A stretch of DNA of 10,513 bases, from assembly GCA_017938785.1 (NCBI GenBank), contig JAGBAU010000030.1:1-10513 (forward strand), in the 5' to 3' direction. Positions 1 to 5,158 of the stretch are shown piece by piece (the stretch's first letter is position 1; each line of letters starts with the position of its first letter). The notes under the pieces are model-generated. The model was not told the origin of the DNA and ran no database searches. It saw only the letters and a program-made list of their open reading frames with translations. The position numbers and the translations under genes are program-made. Origin of the DNA: Clostridia bacterium (GTDB taxonomy: Bacteria > Bacillota_A > Clostridia > Christensenellales > Aristaeellaceae).

Positions 1-99
1 GCCGGCACCGCAGTGCTCACCCTGTCCGCTCCCGTTGCGGATGATGTGCTGAAGAAGGCCATCGAAGATCAGGACTACACCGTTCTGGGCATCGAGTAA
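1..99 (+). CDS. C-terminal end of an HMA-domain (copper chaperone-like) protein, 5' partial
   Basis: The frame is open from base 1 and ends at TAA 97-99, giving the last 32 residues of a protein that ends in LKKAIEDQDYTVLGIE. A beta strand (AVLTLSAPV) followed by a helix starting DDVLKKAIED and a final strand YTVLGIE is the typical close of a ferredoxin-like heavy-metal-associated domain, as in CopZ-type chaperones or the N-terminal modules of metal P-type ATPases. The metal-binding CxxC lies near the N-terminus of such domains and would be upstream of the window, so metal binding is inferred from family resemblance only. Because the protein ends right after this fold, a free-standing chaperone is more likely than an ATPase. 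An intrinsic terminator follows 11 bases after the stop, so this gene ends its transcript here. Confidence 0.6.
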   Translation, partial: AGTAVLTLSAPVADDVLKKAIEDQDYTVLGIE

Positions 100-110
100 T
101 TCGCATAAAA

Positions 111-135
111 AATCCCCGCAGATTTTGCGGGGATT
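111..135. terminator. Bidirectional intrinsic terminator
   Basis: A perfect 10-bp stem AATCCCCGCA (111-120) / TGCGGGGATT (126-135) has a 5-base loop. It is followed on the plus side by a T-rich stretch (attgtttggttt). On the minus side the preceding run of A (107-112) gives a T tract. It sits between the convergent HMA-type gene end and the aldolase gene, so it can serve both. Confidence 0.85.
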
Positions 136-159
136 ATTGTTTGGTTTGGGCAGCCGACC

Positions 160-1242
160 TTACTTCTTACCGGCCAGGGACTTGCGGTACTTTTCGCTCT
201 CCCAGTTGGCAATGAACTTCTTGGCGGCCTCGCCCATGGTGGACAGGGTCTTGCCGTTCTTCTTGATGGCGTCGGCAATGAAGACGACTGCGGTGATGGT
301 CTCGGCGATGACCTGGGCCTTACTCTCGGCCATGTTGAACACGATCTTACCCTCTTCAACGTCGCACAGGCAGTTATCCTCGGCAGGGGTGCCCTTGCCG
401 AAGGCGAAGGAGCCGATCAGGAATACCATCTGGTCGGGATACAGGGGGGTCTCCAGGAAGAACTTCTCATCGAATGCGCCGGACTTGAGCTGCTCGGTGA
501 GGAAGGGGCAAACGGCTTCGTACAGACCGTTTTCAGTTGCCTTCACGGTGACTTCCGGGAAGGAGGTGCCGGTGAGGCCGAAGGCTGCGGCGATGCGGTT
601 GTTCACATCCTCGTGGATGCGCAGGCACTCATCGGGATCGTCGTGGTGGGCGATCAGGCCGTGGTTGACCATGAAGATGGCGGCGGGCTTTTTGCCGGTT
701 TCGGCTTCTACGCGCTTGAGCTCATCGCGGATGGAGAAGGTGAGGCGAGCGCCGGGATCGGTGTAGGGAACCATACCCCAGGTGTAATCTGCGCCTTCCA
801 GGGCCTTGGCAACGATGTCCCTGCACTCGTTGCAGCAGGCGGCCAGATTGGCGTATACGCTGTGGCTGTGGGCAACATAGGTATCCAGGATGGAATGGAA
901 GCCGGCTTCAACGCTGGGACGCAGCTGGGCCAGACCTTCGATTACCTGGGTTACTTCCTTGGCCTTGGTGGAACCGGCCTTTTCCACATCCTCGAAATCC
1001 TCAGGATTGGAACCGCCGTAGAATACGCGCAGGGCTTCATAATCGAGAACCGCATAGGCCTTGTCCACTTCGATATCCTTCAGGCAGAAGCCGGAGGCCT
1101 TGATGCCCATCATGCCGCCGTCCAGCTTGACGGAGGTGTTGCCGCCGCCGCCCTGAACATAGTCGTTGCGGCCGCCGACGGTTTTGGATACGCGGCTGAA
1201 GTTTTCCAGACGGGCCTTGTTGGCCTCAAAGAAATTGCTCAT
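160..1242 (-). CDS. Class II aldolase/adducin family protein (RhaD/FucA-type sugar-phosphate aldolase)
   Basis: This 360-residue protein has the zinc-dependent class II aldolase fold, which cleaves sugar 1-phosphates such as rhamnulose- or fuculose-1-phosphate into dihydroxyacetone phosphate and a lactaldehyde; the true substrate is unknown. The phosphate-binding GGGGNTS loop is at residues 31-37. The acidic residue of the SVEAGFH motif (E112) and zinc ligands H125, H127 (HSH) and H194 (NHG) line up in order with FucA E73, H92, H94 and H155. FucA itself is about 215 residues. The extra C-terminal region here (about 230-360, with the motif LYPDQMVFLIGSFAFG) resembles the aldolase half of the bifunctional RhaD aldolase/dehydrogenase, but no dehydrogenase half is fused. 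The ATG has a GGGAGG ribosome site upstream. It is a single-gene unit bounded by the terminator at 111-135. No kinase or isomerase of a known deoxy-sugar route is adjacent, so the pathway stays open. Confidence 0.85.
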   Translation of the reverse strand: MSNFFEANKARLENFSRVSKTVGGRNDYVQGGGGNTSVKLDGGMMGIKASGFCLKDIEVDKAYAVLDYEALRVFYGGSNPEDFEDVEKAGSTKAKEVTQVIEGLAQLRPSVEAGFHSILDTYVAHSHSVYANLAACCNECRDIVAKALEGADYTWGMVPYTDPGARLTFSIRDELKRVEAETGKKPAAIFMVNHGLIAHHDDPDECLRIHEDVNNRIAAAFGLTGTSFPEVTVKATENGLYEAVCPFLTEQLKSGAFDEKFFLETPLYPDQMVFLIGSFAFGKGTPAEDNCLCDVEEGKIVFNMAESKAQVIAETITAVVFIADAIKKNGKTLSTMGEAAKKFIANWESEKYRKSLAGKK

Positions 1243-1251
1243 ATGGTTATT

Positions 1252-1257
1252 CCTCCC
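1252..1257 (-). promoter_or_regulatory. Ribosome binding site of the aldolase gene
   Basis: On the minus strand GGGAGG lies 9 bases before the ATG at 1240-1242, which fixes that start. Confidence 0.75.
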
Positions 1258-1281
1258 ATGTAAATTACATTCCTACCCTTC

Positions 1282-1310
1282 ATTATACCAGCCAAGCGGA
1301 TTTGAAGCAA
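1282..1310 (-). promoter_or_regulatory. Sigma-A-type promoter for the class II aldolase
   Basis: On the minus strand a perfect TATAAT -10 box (1282-1287) is preceded by TTGCTT (1305-1310) with a 17-base spacer. The -35 box matches only the TTG core. It is the best promoter in the 210-bp gap upstream of the aldolase. Its -35 box overlaps the AACGAG arm of the dyad at 1309-1330. Confidence 0.6.
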
Positions 1311-1330
1311 CGAGTTTTTTCGATCTCGTT
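1309..1330. repeat. Inverted repeat AACGAG/CTCGTT between divergent promoters
   Basis: AACGAG (1309-1314) and CTCGTT (1325-1330) are exact reverse complements separated by 10 bases. The left arm overlaps the -35 box of the minus-strand promoter. It could be an operator half-site pair or a weak hairpin. A short T run follows on the plus strand but no transcript from the left is expected to need it. Confidence 0.4.
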
Positions 1331-1366
1331 TTTCAAAACAGGATTGAAAATGGAAAAAACTTCCTC

Positions 1367-1395
1367 TTGGAAAATGGAACCAAATCCCTTATAAT
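1367..1395 (+). promoter_or_regulatory. Sigma-A-type promoter for the SH3-domain gene
   Basis: TTGGAA (1367-1372) is followed after 17 bases by TATAAT (1390-1395), four of six and six of six matches to consensus. The predicted transcript start near 1402 leaves a leader of about 50 bases before the ATG at 1453. Confidence 0.7.
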
Positions 1396-1452
1396 TATGT
1401 CTAACAGGTACCTGGTAACGAAAACCAAATTCATGAAACGGGGGTATTCCAA

Positions 1453-2163
1453 ATGAAGAAAACCAAGCTCTCCATCGTTCTGGCGATCATGCTCATGCTC
1501 TGCCTTCTGGCGCCCGCGGTTGCGTCCGCGGCCAATGTGGAAATGGCCTATGGCGGCGGCTCCATTTACCTGCGCACAGGCCCTGGCCGTGAATACGGCA
1601 CCAATGGTACCGTGAAGGATGGCGACTATATCACCGTGCTGAGCTACGGCGATATCTGGTCCAAGGTGAAGACCTCCTCCGGCCGCACCGGTTACATCAA
1701 GAATCTCTACATCGATGACGGCGACAGAACCTATGCCTCCGGCACCAATTATTTCGGCTCCCGCTACAGCGTGTACACCACTGCGGCTGTGAACCTGCGC
1801 TCCGGCGCTTCCACCAATACCGCTGTGATCACCACCCTGTCCAAGGGCACGAAGCTCACCGCTATGGGCACCAACGGCAGCTTCTACCTGGTGCAGACCT
1901 CCGGCGGCACCCAGGGCTATGTGAGCGGCAGCTACCTCTCCCGCAATAAGGTAAGCGGCAGTTCCTCCTCTTCCTCCTCTGCAAATACGAAGATGGTGAC
2001 CGCCAGCTATGTAAACCTGCGCGAGGGCGGCGGCATGTCCTACGATGTGCTGAAGGTTCTGCCCTACGGCACCCGCGTAACTGTCATTTACAAGGGCAAC
2101 TACTGGACCCGCGTAAATTACAAAGGCACCGTGGGCTGGATCAAAAACGCCTACCTGAAGTAA
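1453..2163 (+). CDS. Secreted protein with three bacterial SH3 domains
   Basis: This 236-residue protein starts with a classical signal peptide: KK at 2-5, a hydrophobic core at about 6-23, and an A-S-A signal-peptidase I site at 24-26. The mature part is three bacterial SH3 (SH3b) modules at about 28-90, 108-166 and 178-236. Each shows the module's YLRTGPG / NLRSGAS / NLREGGG motif and ends in a GYI, GYV or GWI strand followed by a YL pair. SH3b domains usually bind peptidoglycan peptides, so a cell-wall-attached or wall-sensing role is inferred. No NlpC/P60, amidase or other catalytic domain is present, and no lipobox or LPXTG anchor is seen. A run of seven serines links modules two and three. 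The ribosome site is weak (GGGGG at 1440-1444). It is monocistronic, with its own promoter and terminator. Confidence 0.88.
   Translation: MKKTKLSIVLAIMLMLCLLAPAVASAANVEMAYGGGSIYLRTGPGREYGTNGTVKDGDYITVLSYGDIWSKVKTSSGRTGYIKNLYIDDGDRTYASGTNYFGSRYSVYTTAAVNLRSGASTNTAVITTLSKGTKLTAMGTNGSFYLVQTSGGTQGYVSGSYLSRNKVSGSSSSSSSANTKMVTASYVNLREGGGMSYDVLKVLPYGTRVTVIYKGNYWTRVNYKGTVGWIKNAYLK
1963..1980 (+). repeat. Two-copy 9-bp coding repeat (Ser linker)
   Basis: TCCTCCTCT occurs twice in tandem and encodes six of the seven serines of the linker between the second and third SH3 modules. The period of nine keeps the frame, so copy-number change would only alter linker length. Confidence 0.75.
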
Positions 2164-2174
2164 GGTAAAATATT

Positions 2175-2202
2175 CCCCCTGTTCGAAGGAACAGGGGGTT
2201 TT
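2175..2202. terminator. Intrinsic terminator shared by convergent SH3 and ROK genes
   Basis: A perfect 10-bp stem CCCCCTGTTC (2175-2184) / GAACAGGGGG (2189-2198) has a GAAG loop and a TTTT tail on the plus strand. On the minus strand the flanking bases read AATATTTTACC, which is moderately T-rich. It starts 12 bases after the SH3 stop and ends 2 bases before the ROK stop codon. Confidence 0.88.
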
Positions 2203-2204
2203 CA

Positions 2205-3332
2205 TTATGCAAATATAGAATGGTATGCGGGCATGCAGGCGATGCGGGAGAGATTGATACCCCGGCTGCAGATGACCGAGGATGCGCCCATACGATGCAC
2301 AAAATGCTCATCCATGAAGCGGCTGATGCTTTCAACCAGCCTGTCGCCGCCGTAGATCAGATCGCCTGTGATCACAACCTTATCCAGATCCATTACATTG
2401 GCCAGGTTCATGATTTCAAACGCCAGGGTTTCCACCTCGGCTTCGAAGAGCTGCTTGGCCGGGAGATTTTTATCCATGGCGTCAACAACCTCGCGCCAGC
2501 TGCGAAAGGGGGTTTCCTTCAGCAGGCTGGCAGGGGAGACATAGAGTTCCAGGCACCCGCGATTGCCGCATTTGCACAGCGGACCTTCTCTCTCCAGGGT
2601 GATATGGCCGATTTCCGGAGAATACCCCCGGGCGCCCATGAACAGGCTCCGATTGATTATGAAGCCCGCGCCCACGCTTTCATCCACGCGCAGGATCATG
2701 AAGTTGTCAATGCCCTTCTGGCCGATGCCGAAATAGAGCTCATCCAGGGCGTAGGCATTGTTGATATTGCCGATGTATACATCCCAGCCCAGACGACTGC
2801 GCATTTCCTCGGCGAGATATTCATTGCGTTTCCGGGCTGCACCGGGACGGCGCAGGGAGTCGGCATGATGCTGCTCCACGGGGCTGGGCAGACAAACGCC
2901 CAGGCCGTATACGTTCATGGGTTTCGGCGACAGGTTTTCCAAGGCTTCCGTCAGGATTTGGGCTGCATCGTCCATTAGCTCGGGCATGCCTTTGTCTTCA
3001 TAAGCCCTGCGGAAGCTCCAGAGTACCTTGCCGTGCAGGTTGATGATGCCCAGTTCATATTCTCTCGGGCCGCAGTATATTCCGGCGATGCACAGTGCAT
3101 CGTTCACCAGGGCCAGCTGGGTCTGCCGGCGTCCGGGGCGGCGGCGGTCCACCGTGGCGGTTTCCATCACCAGGCCTTCCTGCATCAGACTGTCCACAAT
3201 CTGCGTAATGGAAGCGCGGGTGAGCTGGGTTTCATCCGAGAGCTCAGCGCGGGAAATAGGCCTGCGGCGGATGCAGTCCAGGATCATATGGCGGTTGATC
3301 TCTTTCATTACGGCAGAATTGATGGCGCGCAC
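2205..3332 (-). CDS. ROK-family transcriptional repressor
   Basis: This 375-residue regulator combines an N-terminal winged helix-turn-helix (about 10-60; helices around 28-35 and 39-50, then a very basic wing DRRRPGRR at 62-69) with a ROK sugar-kinase-like domain (about 80-375). The ROK zinc site is complete: H243 in EIGH, then C253, C255 and C260 in CKCGNRGC. The glucokinase-like phosphate motif near the start of the ROK domain is degraded (IAGIYCGPREYELG instead of a DxGGT-type loop), as expected for a sugar-sensing regulator rather than a kinase. The GTG at 3330-3332 is chosen because AAGGAAG lies 7 bases upstream; the internal ATG at residue 9 has no ribosome site. The gene is divergent from the DHS-like/SIS operon, which is therefore its most likely target. 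The sugar effector is unknown. Confidence 0.92.
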   Translation of the reverse strand: MRAINSAVMKEINRHMILDCIRRRPISRAELSDETQLTRASITQIVDSLMQEGLVMETATVDRRRPGRRQTQLALVNDALCIAGIYCGPREYELGIINLHGKVLWSFRRAYEDKGMPELMDDAAQILTEALENLSPKPMNVYGLGVCLPSPVEQHHADSLRRPGAARKRNEYLAEEMRSRLGWDVYIGNINNAYALDELYFGIGQKGIDNFMILRVDESVGAGFIINRSLFMGARGYSPEIGHITLEREGPLCKCGNRGCLELYVSPASLLKETPFRSWREVVDAMDKNLPAKQLFEAEVETLAFEIMNLANVMDLDKVVITGDLIYGGDRLVESISRFMDEHFVHRMGASSVICSRGINLSRIACMPAYHSIFA

Positions 3333-3339
3333 ATGAACA

Positions 3340-3346
3340 CTTCCTT
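3340..3346 (-). promoter_or_regulatory. Ribosome binding site deciding the GTG start of the ROK gene
   Basis: AAGGAAG on the minus strand lies 7 bases before GTG 3330-3332. An ATG two bases upstream (3332-3334) is out of frame, so GTG is the supported start. Confidence 0.7.
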
Positions 3347-3385
3347 GGAGAAGATTTAAGGTAATTTTACAAATACTTCGACATA

Positions 3386-3397
3386 ATTTATATAAAT
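3386..3397. promoter_or_regulatory. Perfect AT palindrome, candidate ROK operator
   Basis: ATTTATATAAAT is a 12-bp perfect palindrome in the divergent region between the repressor and its presumed target operon. ROK operators of the NagC/Mlc/XylR kind are AT-rich dyads, so the type fits. The function is inferred only from position and symmetry. Confidence 0.35.
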
Positions 3398-3428
3398 CCT
3401 TCCTGAGACGAAAAAATTAGGGCTCTGG

Positions 3429-3458
3429 TTGACAAGCTTGACGCGATAAGACTATAAT
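3429..3458 (+). promoter_or_regulatory. Perfect-consensus sigma-A promoter of the DHS-like/SIS operon
   Basis: TTGACA (3429-3434) and TATAAT (3453-3458) are both exact consensus with an 18-base spacer. A second TTGAC copy (3438-3442) and a palindrome CAAGCTTG (3433-3440) fall at the -35 box and spacer start. A promoter this strong next to a repressor gene suggests it is normally held down by the regulator. Confidence 0.85.
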
Positions 3459-3484
3459 CTAAGCAAATACAGATTTGAATCCGA

Positions 3485-3490
3485 AAGGGG
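3485..3490 (+). promoter_or_regulatory. Ribosome binding site deciding the start of the DHS-like gene
   Basis: AAGGGG lies 11 bases before ATG 3502-3504. The frame can be extended to a TTG at 3475, but the expected transcript start near 3465 leaves no room for a ribosome site there. Confidence 0.6.
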
Positions 3491-3501
3491 CAATTTGTTT
3501 T

Positions 3502-4464
3502 ATGAATCGCAGAAGTATGCAGCTGGACTTTTCGGAAATTACCACCTATACTGCGCAAAACCGTCATAACCTGGTGCGCATCGACACCCTGAAAACACCT
3601 GGTGAAACGCCCGTGCCCGAATGGGGCGGCGAGGAATTTGCCACCCTGGTGGAGCGCGTGCGCAAGGCGAAGGAGGGCGGCCACCAGATCATCTTTTCCA
3701 TGGGCGCCCATGTGATCAAGTGCGGCCTGTCCCGCTACCTGATCGCCCTGATGAAGGAGGGCTACATCACCCATATCGCCGGCAACGGCGCATGCTCTAT
3801 CCATGATTTCGAACTGGCCTATCTGGGAGGTACCAGTGAACACGTGCCCACTGCCATCGAGGATGGTTCCTTCGGCATGTGGGAGGAGACCGGCGGCTGG
3901 ATGAACGAAGCCATTCAGCAGGGCGCGGCGCAGGGGCTCGGCTACGGCGAGAGTCTGGGCAAATACATCGACGAAAATCCCGATAAGTTCCCCTATCGCG
4001 AGGACTGCGTGCTGTGGAACGCCTATAAGCTGGATATACCCGCAACCTATCATATCGCTCTGGGTACGGATATCATCCACCAGCATCCTACCTGCAGCTT
4101 TGAAGCCATCGGCAAAGCCAGCGGCGTGGATTTCCATAAGATCTGCTATTCCGTTGCCCATCTGGATAAGGGCGTATACATGAATTTCGGTTCCGGCGTG
4201 ATCGGCCCCGAGGTGTTCCTGAAGGCACTGTCCATCGCCCGCAACCTGAAATATCCCACCTTTGATATCACCACGGCCAATTTCGATCTCATCGACCTGG
4301 GCGATTTCAGACGTCCCCTGGGCTATGAGCATCCCCAGTATTACTATCGCCCGCGCAAGAATATCGTCAACCGCCCCGTATCCTGCGGCGGCTGGGGCTA
4401 TCATTTCTGCGGCGATCATCAGGAAACCATTCCCAACCTCTGGGCCAAGCTGAACGGAAAGTGA
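3502..4464 (+). CDS. Uncharacterised deoxyhypusine-synthase-like protein in a sugar-phosphate isomerase operon
   Basis: This 320-residue soluble protein belongs to a family I recognise by its motifs but cannot give a reaction. Landmarks are FSMGAHVIKCGLS (65-77), a glycine-rich turn with IHDFELA (93-106), GGTSEHV (109-115), and a late GVYMNFGSGVIGPEVF stretch (224-239). The order of elements, including LWNAYKLDIP (171-180) and then the glycine-rich GSGV turn, recalls the NAD-binding Rossmann fold of deoxyhypusine synthase. A true hypusine role is improbable in bacteria, and the catalytic lysine motif WGK is not seen. No signal or membrane segment is present. The stop codon overlaps the ribosome site of the GmhA-like isomerase 10 bases downstream, so the two are translated together, and an action on a phosphosugar or its derivative is inferred. 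It is divergent from the ROK repressor. Confidence 0.72.
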   Translation: MNRRSMQLDFSEITTYTAQNRHNLVRIDTLKTPGETPVPEWGGEEFATLVERVRKAKEGGHQIIFSMGAHVIKCGLSRYLIALMKEGYITHIAGNGACSIHDFELAYLGGTSEHVPTAIEDGSFGMWEETGGWMNEAIQQGAAQGLGYGESLGKYIDENPDKFPYREDCVLWNAYKLDIPATYHIALGTDIIHQHPTCSFEAIGKASGVDFHKICYSVAHLDKGVYMNFGSGVIGPEVFLKALSIARNLKYPTFDITTANFDLIDLGDFRRPLGYEHPQYYYRPRKNIVNRPVSCGGWGYHFCGDHQETIPNLWAKLNGK

Positions 4465-4474
4465 GGAAATTCAT

Positions 4475-5038
4475 ATGAATGCAAACAATCCTGCGCTGGA
4501 CCGCGCGATTGAAATCATGATCGAATCCTACAAAAACGGCGGCAAGCTTCTGGTGTGCGGCAACGGCGGCAGCGCATCGGACAGCGCCCATATCGTGGGC
4601 GAACTGGTGAAGGGCTTTTTGAAAAAGCGCCCCCTGCCCGAAAAGTGGGATGAAACCATGGATCACCTGCCCCTGCAGATGGGCCTGCCGGCCATCGATC
4701 TCACCGCCCAGGGCGCGGTGATCGCGGCGGTGGTTAACGACCTGGGCGGCGAACTGATGTATGCCCAGCAGGTCATGGCCTATGCAAATCCCGGCGACGT
4801 GATCATTGGCATCACCACCTCCGGCAACGCCCAGAACGTCATCCTGGCCATGCGCGCCGCGAAGATGAAGGGCGCCACCTGCATCGGCCTCACCGGCAAG
4901 GGCGGCGGCAAGCTCAAGCAGTACAGCGATGTGCTGATCGAATCCTCCGAAACCGAAACCTATCTGGTTCAGGAGGAGCACATCCGCTTCTACCATGAAT
5001 TCTGCGCCCGCGTGGAAGCAGCGTTCTTCGAGGAATGA
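4475..5038 (+). CDS. SIS-domain sugar-phosphate isomerase, GmhA-like
   Basis: This 187-residue protein has a single SIS domain with the GmhA (sedoheptulose-7-phosphate isomerase) signatures: CGNGGSASDSAH (28-39) and TTSGNAQNV (114-122). All four GmhA zinc ligands are present with matching spacing: H39 and E43, then Q166 and H174, corresponding to E. coli H61, E65, Q172 and H180. Two features differ from E. coli GmhA. The N-terminus is about 22 residues shorter, losing the first helix, and an insertion of about 16 residues (around 53-70, PLPEKWDETMDHLPL) follows the metal helix. The start is firm, with GAGGAA 6 bases upstream. It is the second gene of an operon with the DHS-like protein, closed by an intrinsic terminator. 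The reaction may be heptose-phosphate isomerisation or a related ketose-aldose step; no heptose kinase or nucleotidyltransferase is in the window. Confidence 0.85.
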   Translation: MNANNPALDRAIEIMIESYKNGGKLLVCGNGGSASDSAHIVGELVKGFLKKRPLPEKWDETMDHLPLQMGLPAIDLTAQGAVIAAVVNDLGGELMYAQQVMAYANPGDVIIGITTSGNAQNVILAMRAAKMKGATCIGLTGKGGGKLKQYSDVLIESSETETYLVQEEHIRFYHEFCARVEAAFFEE

Positions 5039-5043
5039 TTATT

Positions 5044-5074
5044 GAAAAGAAACCGGCTCTGCCGGTTTTCTTTT
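5044..5074 (+). terminator. Intrinsic terminator after the SIS isomerase gene
   Basis: AACCGGC (5051-5057) pairs with GCCGGTT (5061-5067) around a TCT loop. The preceding AAAAG can extend the stem against the following TTCTTTT with one bulged base. The T-rich tail makes it a strong terminator. Confidence 0.88.
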
Positions 5075-5086
5075 GCTATAAAGTGG

Positions 5087-5133
5087 CTATAGTTCATGCT
5101 GAATTAATCCATCATCGCTAAGATAAACTATAG
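5087..5133. repeat. Inverted repeat CTATAGTT/AACTATAG upstream of cardiolipin synthase
   Basis: CTATAGTT (5087-5094) and AACTATAG (5126-5133) are exact reverse complements 31 bases apart, within the leader of the cardiolipin synthase gene. They could be paired operator sites or the base of a stem. No convincing -35/-10 pair was found in this gap. Confidence 0.45.
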
Positions 5134-5141
5134 AGCTATGC

Positions 5142-5152
5142 AGAAGGGGAGG
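5142..5152 (+). promoter_or_regulatory. Strong ribosome binding site setting the GTG start of cls
   Basis: AGAAGGGGAGG ends 6 bases before GTG 5159-5161. The upstream in-frame ATG at 5138 has no ribosome site and would place this motif inside the coding region. Confidence 0.8.
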
Positions 5153-5158
5153 ATTGCG

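Noticed and set aside
3333..3420. A minus-strand promoter for the ROK gene
   Set aside because: The region is AT-rich with several TATAAA or TAAAAT-like strings, but no -35/-10 pair with acceptable spacing could be singled out.
3475..3501. TTG at 3475 as start of the DHS-like gene
   Set aside because: It would lie about 10 bases from the expected transcript start with no ribosome site, whereas ATG 3502 has AAGGGG upstream.
3388..4419. A 343-codon open frame antisense to the DHS-like gene, and a similar one at 1333-2205 antisense to the SH3 gene
   Set aside because: Both run through promoters of the sense genes and lack motifs; the sense genes have promoters, ribosome sites and conserved domains.
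5138..5158. ATG at 5138 as start of cardiolipin synthase
   Set aside because: There is no ribosome site before it, and a strong one lies inside the extension directly before GTG 5159.
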